64,000 nucleotides of DNA from CAXQUZ01 sp942491145 (GTDB lineage: Bacteria > Myxococcota_A > UBA796 > UBA2385). The translations under genes and the position numbers were made by a program. Where the stretch lies: positions 1-64,000 of the forward strand of contig CALOBC010000006.1 of NCBI GenBank assembly GCA_942491145.1. Direction: 5' to 3'. The notes below the pieces were generated by a model that was not told where the DNA came from, ran no database searches, and saw nothing but the letters and a program-made list of their open reading frames with translations. This document shows positions 58,726-64,000 of the stretch, piece after piece. Position 1 is the first letter of the stretch; each line of letters opens with the position of its first letter.

Positions 58726-60396
58726 CTGCCCCCGGACCAGCGGTCGCTGGTGGAGCGGATGGAAGACAAGCAGGTGGTGGGGCTGCGCACCCTCGTCCAG
58801 ACCGGGGGTACGCAGGGCGCTTCGGTGGTGGACGCCGTGGGGCTGATGGAGGTGCGGCCCAGTCCCGGTGGCCGGGCGGCGGAAGTCCGCGTGCTGGCGC
58901 GGCTCAGCGTGCGGGCAGACACACGCCAGAGCACCTTATTCATCGACGTTCCAGTGGTTCGTATGCGCAGGTTGGACACTGGTGCCGCCCTCGTGCCCAC
59001 CGGCTGGGGGATCGACAGTCTGGAGGCCGGCGAGAGTGCCCGGTGGACCCTGTCGGAGGACCCGCCCGGGGTGGATCTGGCCCACCGCCCGGGGATGCGC
59101 CGCTTGACGGTTGTGTTGGCCAAGCCACTGGAGCCCGGTGCACGCCAAGACATCGTGGTCTCCTGGCACCAGACCGTGCCGTACGCCCGTGTCGACATCA
59201 ACGCCAACCACGTGGCCTACCACGGTGAAGCCACCCCGCTGCTGCCGGCGCTGCCCCGTCTCGCGGGCGATGACGGTCGGTTTCCGTATGGACTGGAGGT
59301 CTGGGCCCCACCGGACGCGGCCATCGTGCTGTCCGGCGGCGACGAGGTCTCCCGGGGGGAGCGGGATGGGCTGGTCGGGGTGGGCGCCCACGGTGTGGTC
59401 GGTGGTCAGGCGGCTGTGGTCGTGGGGAACCTGAAGGCCGACCAGGCAGTCCGCAGCCGCTCGCTCACCCGCCGCAGTGCCACGGGGCTCGCGGCCCAGC
59501 TCGACGGACTGGCCCTGCCCGTGTGGAGCTGGACCGGATGGACGATGGGCCGGCTGGATCTGGTGGAGCTGCCCCCGTCCTGGGGCCCCCCGGAGCCCTT
59601 CGCGGCTGAAGGGGTCGCGGGGGTGCGCACGGGGCTCGCCTTGCCGACCAGCCACCCGCTGCACAGCCGTCCTTGGTCGGCGCTGCCGGACCTCGACACG
59701 GTGCTGGTCGCCGAGAGTGCGTTGGCAGCGGTGCTTGCGGGGCTCGCTGGCTCAGACTTGGAAGCAGGCATCTGGGTGGATGCCTTCGCCCGGTCCTTTG
59801 GCTTGTCCGTGATTCCCCCGTCCTCGGCGCTCCTGTGGCTGGAGGCCCTTCAGCACTGCACCCTGACCCCCGGCAGCCGCGGCCCGGCCCTGGCGCCCAA
59901 AGCGGTGGTGGGCACGGGCTTTCAGGGGCTCGCCGCCCGCTGTGCAATGCCGCTGGTGCTCGGGCCGATGCTCGATGACCGCTTGGGCCATGACGGCGCA
60001 ATGCGGGTGCGTCGCGCGGCCTTGGCCCCGGGCCTGCTTCGTGAAGATGCTGTGGTGAAGGCCGTTCTGCGCGAGGATCCCACGGCGGCGGACTGGGCCC
60101 AGCGCTGGCTGACTGAGGGCCATGTCGCCCGCGTGTGGGTGGAGACCGAGGTGGTCCAGGCCGGCGTGGGCTGGCGGGTGGCGGGGACGGTGGTGTCCGA
60201 CACGCCGCTGGCCGGGGCCCCGGTGACGGTGCGCCTGCGCCGGGGACGCTTCACCCAGGATGTCACCGTGGATGGCACCGGCAGCTTCGCCGTGACCGTG
60301 CCGTACCGACCGTGGCGAGTCGTGGTGGACCCGGACCATCGGTTGTTGGCCGTGCGTCCGGCTGCCCGTGCCACGGAGAGCCAGATGATGCACTGA
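58726..60396 (+). pseudogene. C-terminal part of the interrupted exported protein
   Basis: About 550 codons in the same frame as 57994-58725. The first in-frame starts are GTG 58750 and ATG 58759, with only a poor GGAG three bases before the ATG. The chain has beta-rich blocks (RVLARLSVRADTRQSTLFID, YARVDINANHVAYHGEATPL), a helical middle (AGIWVDAFARSFGLSVIPPS, LLWLEALQHC) resembling peptidase M1-like helices without HExxH, and a terminal Ig-like unit (AGTVVSDTPLAGAPVTVRLR, RGRFTQDVTVDGTGSFAVTV). The DUF is unidentified. Confidence 0.6.
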
Positions 60397-60416
60397 TGCG
60401 GTGTCTTCGGGAAGGC

Positions 60417-60839
60417 TCAGCCGGCGACGTGGTAGAGCATCACATACACACCCACGCCCGTGACCGAGACATAGCCCCAGATGGGCAGCCCGATGCGCAT
60501 GAGCTTGCGGTGGGCCTCAAAGCGCTCCTTGAGGGCCAGCCAGATGCCGCCGATGGCGAAGAACGGCACGGTCGCTGCGAGCACCACATGGGTGGCGAGC
60601 ATCAGCAGGTAGAAGCCCCGTGCGGGTCCATCCTCGGGGTAGGGGTGGGTTCCCCCGATGTAGACCCGGGTGAGGTAGCTCACCAGGAACACGGCCGACA
60701 CCACCACCGCCGTGGTCATCGCGATGCGGTGCAGGTCGCGCCGCCCACTGCGAATCATCCACCAGCCGACGGCGAGGCAGAGCCCGGAAGTGCCGTTGAG
60801 CACGGCATTGAGGAGGGCGAGGCTGTCATTGAGATCCAT
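60417..60839 (-). CDS. DUF420-family membrane protein
   Basis: A 140-residue protein with four membrane helices (LLNAVLNGTSGLCLAVGWWM, IAMTTAVVVSAVFLVSYLTR, FYLLMLATHVVLAATVPFFA, LPIWGYVSVTGVGVYVMLYH). The TRVYIGGTHPYPEDGPARGF and THVVLA region with His fits DUF420, whose members occur near haem-copper oxidase genes and may act in their assembly. No oxidase gene is next to it here. The start overlaps the end of the cyclo-ligase gene by 14 bases. Confidence 0.8.
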   Translation of the reverse strand: MDLNDSLALLNAVLNGTSGLCLAVGWWMIRSGRRDLHRIAMTTAVVVSAVFLVSYLTRVYIGGTHPYPEDGPARGFYLLMLATHVVLAATVPFFAIGGIWLALKERFEAHRKLMRIGLPIWGYVSVTGVGVYVMLYHVAG

Positions 60840-61440
60840 GGGGTGTGCTCCGGTCGGACCGCTGCATAGCCCGGTCGGCGACCTGGATCGTGCGCCGCTC
60901 TGTGACCACCCAGTGCATGTTGAGGTCATGGGTGGTGGTGGGCACACCATCGACCAGCTGACCCTCAAAGCACACGCCCACGCGGATCGCAGTCATGTCG
61001 GTCAGGGTGCGGTCGTAGTAGCCGGCACCCATGCCCAGCCGACCGCCACTGGGGTCAAAGGCGAGGCCGGGAACGATGACCACGTCGACATTGTGGCGGT
61101 CCACCTCGGGGCACTCCGGAGATGGCTGGCGGATGCCAAAGGGGCCCCGCAGCACCGGTCCGGCCCCCCGCAGCAGCAAGGGCAGTCCCCGCCCGACCAC
61201 GACGGGCCAGCAGGGGGTGCCGAGGGGTGTGAGCGCGGCCACGTCGACTTCGGTGGGCAGGGCGTGGAACAGCCAGCACACGGGTGTGGGGGTCCAGAGG
61301 GGCAGCGCCCGCACTCGCGCGCAGATGGCAGCGCTGTGGAGGGGGCGCAGCTCAGCGTCCTGGCTGCGTCGCCAGGCCTTCATCCGGTCTCGCAGGGCGG
61401 CTTTCTTCGCGACGACGGTCTCTGCCCTCGTGCGGTGCAT
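60826..61440 (-). CDS. ygfA: 5-formyltetrahydrofolate cyclo-ligase
   Basis: A 204-residue protein of the MTHFS family. KKAALRDRMKAWRRSQDAEL is the N-terminal helix; 'LPTEVDVAAL' is the substrate pocket; VVIVPGLAFDPSGGRLGMGA with GYYDRTLTD is the ATP-binding signature (GGRLGxGxGYYDR). It converts 5-formyl-THF to 5,10-methenyl-THF with ATP. It is in a run of minus-strand genes with the DNA methyltransferase (next start two bases from its own). Confidence 0.87.
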   Translation of the reverse strand: MHRTRAETVVAKKAALRDRMKAWRRSQDAELRPLHSAAICARVRALPLWTPTPVCWLFHALPTEVDVAALTPLGTPCWPVVVGRGLPLLLRGAGPVLRGPFGIRQPSPECPEVDRHNVDVVIVPGLAFDPSGGRLGMGAGYYDRTLTDMTAIRVGVCFEGQLVDGVPTTTHDLNMHWVVTERRTIQVADRAMQRSDRSTPHGSQ

Positions 61441-61442
61441 GT

Positions 61443-62579
61443 CTACTCCTCGGGCCAGGCCACGGGGACGATGGTGGCGACGGCATGGATGAACGGGGGG
61501 CCATCCGGGGCAGCACAAGCGATGCACTGGGCTTCACCACATGCAGCCGGGGCCAGCGCCACGGGGTGTCGGAGCTCCAGACCCGTCTCTTGACTGGTCA
61601 TCACGGGCATGCCGTAGCCGTCGTGGCGGTGCTTGATGACCTTGCCGCCGGCGATGCGTGCGTCGACAAAGCGAGCGTGGCGCTGGAGGCGCCCAAGCGC
61701 CATGGGGTGTGCCATGGCCACCGCTTCACTCAGTGCCGACTCGACATGGGCAGCCAGCAACGGGTCTTGGTCCACACCGATGCTGTGCCGTCCCGTCGCC
61801 AGCGCCGCCGCCATGGTGGTGCCGGTGCCCACAAATGGGTCCAGCACGGTGTCTCCATAGACCGAGTACATCTGAATCAGCCGGTGGGCCAGCTCCAGCG
61901 GGAAGGCCGCGCTGCGCTTGCGGTCGGCGCTCGTCAGGTCTTGGCGGGTGCCCCGGATGCCGGTCCACAGATCGGAGAACCATCGGTTGCGCTCTTCCCA
62001 AAAGTACGCGCTCTGGCGACGCAGCTCGCGGTCCGCCTTGGTGCGGAACACCCTGCGACCGCCCTTTCTCGCGATCAGAATGTACTCATGCTCATAGGTG
62101 ACATAGGCGCCGCCGGGCAACATGCCCGAGCCCATAAACTTGTTGGGGCTGTTGTTGGGCTTGCGCCACAAGATGTCCGGCAGCACGCTGAACCCAAGCC
62201 CCGCCAAGGCCGTCAGGATGCGTGCATGGTTGGGGTACATCTGGAACTGGCCACCGAGTGAGCGGGTGGCGTCGCCGACGTTGATGCAGACCAGCCCGCC
62301 GGTCGACAGCACCCGAGCGCACTCGGCCCAGACCCCGTCGAGCACTTGGTGCATCGCCTCAAACGCCGCTGGACCGTCGTCTTGGGCCAGGGCGTCCTCT
62401 GCGACCGGCGACTGGGCGCAGAACAGCACGTCCCACATCTGGATCATCGGGTAGGGCGGCGAAGTGACCACGAGCTGGACCGAGCCATCGGCGACCATCT
62501 TCAGATCGCGGGCGTCCCCGATGTGCAGGCGGTGGTGGGTCTGGTCGAGCAGGGCGTTTTGCACGGCAGCTCCGGTCAT
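61443..62579 (-). CDS. DNA methyltransferase, beta class (N4-cytosine or N6-adenine), no restriction partner in view
   Basis: A 378-residue protein. VTSPPYPMIQMWDVL holds catalytic motif IV (SPPY) near the N-terminus; DPFVGTGTTMAAALATGRHS is the SAM-binding motif I near the C-terminus. This IV-before-I order marks the beta class, and SPPY favours N4-cytosine. VNVGDATRSLGG and the target-recognition region in between (LWRKPNNSPNKFMGSGMLPG) are seen. No endonuclease or specificity gene flanks it, so it may be an orphan epigenetic regulator. Confidence 0.82.
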   Translation of the reverse strand: MTGAAVQNALLDQTHHRLHIGDARDLKMVADGSVQLVVTSPPYPMIQMWDVLFCAQSPVAEDALAQDDGPAAFEAMHQVLDGVWAECARVLSTGGLVCINVGDATRSLGGQFQMYPNHARILTALAGLGFSVLPDILWRKPNNSPNKFMGSGMLPGGAYVTYEHEYILIARKGGRRVFRTKADRELRRQSAYFWEERNRWFSDLWTGIRGTRQDLTSADRKRSAAFPLELAHRLIQMYSVYGDTVLDPFVGTGTTMAAALATGRHSIGVDQDPLLAAHVESALSEAVAMAHPMALGRLQRHARFVDARIAGGKVIKHRHDGYGMPVMTSQETGLELRHPVALAPAACGEAQCIACAAPDGPPFIHAVATIVPVAWPEE

Positions 62580-62586
62580 TGCGCGC

Positions 62587-63141
62587 TTACATTCCGTTCC
62601 AGCGGGCAACAACCCGCAGTCGGCGGCCGTTTTCCACCGTGTAGGTCGATCGAGACAGCTCATCGTAGCCCAAGGGCAGACTCACATCGGCCTGACTGCC
62701 GAGCAACAGCACCACTTGACCGCCGGGACGCAACAACCGGGCGGCGTCCCCGAGCACCTTGCGGGGGGGCTTGTAGGCCCGGCTGATGAGTCCGTCGAAG
62801 GACACCGACGGCAGGTCTTCGGTTCGGCCATGCACCACCTGGGCGTTGTCCAGGTTGGCGGTCAGCACCACCTTGCGCAGGAAGGTGGCACGCTTGAGCC
62901 GGCTCTCGACCAGCTTGACTGACGCGTTCGGGAATGCACCAGCCAAGGCAATTCCCGGGAACCCAGCGCCGCTGCCGAGGTCGGCCCAGTCGCCGCTGGC
63001 GTCCAGCCCGTCGATGGCGCCAGCGCTGTCCTCGAAGTGGATGTCCACGGTGCCGGGGCCCACCAGATCCATGGCTGTGCGCCACTTCTCCAGCAGCTCC
63101 CGGTGCACGTCCTGCACCGCTGCCAACCGTTCTTTGTCCAT
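62587..63141 (-). CDS. rsmG: RsmG-like 16S rRNA G527 methyltransferase
   Basis: A 184-residue protein. ADLGSGAGFPGIALAGAFPN is the family-defining motif I (DxGSGAGFPGxxLA). LVESRLKRATFLRKVVLTAN, VVHGRTEDLPSVSFDGLISR (AED region with Arg) and KVLGDAARLLRPGGQVVLLL follow. It methylates 16S rRNA at N7 of G527. It is slightly shorter than the usual 200-210. It is divergent from the amidohydrolase gene; usually it sits near parAB/gidA, which are not seen. Confidence 0.85.
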   Translation of the reverse strand: MDKERLAAVQDVHRELLEKWRTAMDLVGPGTVDIHFEDSAGAIDGLDASGDWADLGSGAGFPGIALAGAFPNASVKLVESRLKRATFLRKVVLTANLDNAQVVHGRTEDLPSVSFDGLISRAYKPPRKVLGDAARLLRPGGQVVLLLGSQADVSLPLGYDELSRSTYTVENGRRLRVVARWNGM

Positions 63142-63212
63142 CGCTGCCTCCAGGGCGGGCCGCGTATCGCCTTTGCGCCCGGCTCGGGTGTGCTCTGGGC
63201 TATTGTCGGCCC

Positions 63213-64000
63213 ATGGAACCCCGCCCCACCCTGCTGCTCCGCCAAGCCACCCTCTACGATGGCACGGGTGCGCCAGGCCGGGTGACCGACGTGCTGGTCC
63301 ACGATGGGCGCATTGCGGCCCTCAGCCCTGGGGTCACGGCGCCCGCCGCAGCCGAGGTGGTGGATGCCACGGGCCTGTGGGTCACCCCCGGCTTCATCGA
63401 CTTGCACACCCACTACGACGCCGAGCTGGAGATCGACCCTCGCTTGACCGAGAGCCTGCGCCACGGGGTCACGACCGTGCTGGTGGGCTCGTGTGGGCTG
63501 AGCATGGCCGCCGGACGGCCGGTGGACCTGGCCGACATGTTCTGTCGGGTCGAAGGCATCCCCCGGTCCGTGGTGCTTCCGTTGCTCGAAGCGCGCATGG
63601 ACTGGACCGGACCCCGGGAGTACCTCGACCACCTCGACGGTCTTGAGTTGGGCCCCAACGTCACGGCGATGTTGGGGCACTCCACGGTTCGGGCGGTCGC
63701 AATGGGCATTGACCGCTCGCTCGACGAAGGCGTGCGACCCACCGAAGCCGAGCTACAAGCGATGGAAGCCCTGCTCGAAGAAGGGCTGGACAGCGGCTAC
63801 CTGGGCTTGTCCATCAACACGCTGCCGTGGGACAAGATGGACGGGGAAGCCCACCGGTCCAAGCCCACGCCGTCGGTGTTTGCAACGTGGTCTGAGTATC
63901 GCCGGCTGATGCGCCCCTTGCGCCGTCGGGGTCGCATCCTGCAGGGGGTGCCCAACCTGGCCACCAAGGTCAACATCCTGTTGTTCTTGATGAGCAGCAC
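63213..64000 (+). CDS. N-acyl-D-amino-acid deacylase / amidohydrolase (cut by window end)
   Basis: At least 262 residues of an amidohydrolase. LLLRQATLYDGTGAPGRVTD is the small beta domain; VTPGFIDLHTHYDAELEIDP is the HxH metal motif; HGVTTVLVGSCGLSMAAGRP and MLGHSTVRAVAMG are typical of D-aminoacylase/DAA-type enzymes (Cys of the metal site in GSCG). SGYLGLSINTLPWDKMDGEA follows. It is a zinc enzyme acting on N-acyl-D-amino acids or a related amide. The C-terminal half lies outside the window. Confidence 0.85.
   Translation, partial: MEPRPTLLLRQATLYDGTGAPGRVTDVLVHDGRIAALSPGVTAPAAAEVVDATGLWVTPGFIDLHTHYDAELEIDPRLTESLRHGVTTVLVGSCGLSMAAGRPVDLADMFCRVEGIPRSVVLPLLEARMDWTGPREYLDHLDGLELGPNVTAMLGHSTVRAVAMGIDRSLDEGVRPTEAELQAMEALLEEGLDSGYLGLSINTLPWDKMDGEAHRSKPTPSVFATWSEYRRLMRPLRRRGRILQGVPNLATKVNILLFLMSS

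Overview
The window is a GC-rich bacterial chromosome segment, most likely from a myxobacterium-like member of the Myxococcota; this is inference from gene content. The supporting signs are many secreted lipoproteins, an FG-GAP/DGDCD metal-binding-repeat protein with a C-terminal membrane/Arg anchor, a large multihaem cytochrome operon, a carotenoid cluster of the acylated carotenoid-glycoside type, and a sigma54-type promoter. Genes are tightly packed, with many ATGA/GTGA overlaps.

Layout. 1-6146: an integrated mobile element, with small membrane proteins and HTH regulators on the minus strand, a divergent repressor pair with shared operator half-sites, a four-gene plus-strand run of unknown genes, and a tyrosine integrase at its right end. 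6143-8936: a phosphodiesterase-like gene, a short-chain dehydrogenase, and a collagen-like lipoprotein gene bracketed by about 104-bp direct repeats that carry a bidirectional terminator. 8940-11224: a Ro60 (TROVE-VWA) gene preceded on the same strand by a tRNA-like RNA with a 63-nt insertion, three tandem hairpins of shared architecture (candidate Y RNAs), a -24/-12 sigma54 promoter and an upstream inverted repeat. 11400-18588: a sulfotransferase-like protein, two overlapping cNMP-domain proteins, the FG-GAP protein and small exported proteins. 18874-21631: a dehydrogenase and a nitric-oxide-response operon (truncated globin, ferredoxin, reductase, Rrf2/NsrR-like regulator). 21715-22968: an MFS exporter.

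23162-31781 is a nine-gene operon encoding about 56 c-type haem sites over seven proteins, a predicted outer-membrane barrel, a 37-residue membrane peptide and a NapC-like inner-membrane quinol oxidase. Together these look like an electron conduit across the envelope. A convergent decahaem lipoprotein (31811-34213) lies next to it. 34593-42178 holds an O-antigen ligase/polymerase family protein, a MauG-type dihaem peroxidase with a large extra domain, and a penicillin-acylase-family lipoprotein. 42213-52771 is a divergent carotenoid cluster (crtC, GT2, acyltransferase, crtD-like / crtL-type cyclase, crtE, crtI, crtB, crtZ) around a palindromic operator. The rest (52832-64000) is housekeeping and exported proteins: PPi-type phosphofructokinase, a hydrolase, a methyltransferase, an MBOAT-like protein, a Dyp peroxidase, a DUF420 protein, 5-formyl-THF cyclo-ligase, an orphan DNA methyltransferase, RsmG, and a D-aminoacylase-family amidohydrolase cut by the window end.

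Four genes appear interrupted: frame changes near 417 and 6230, and in-frame TGA codons at 20987-20989 and 58723-58725. They may be decay, recoding or assembly error; raw reads would decide.
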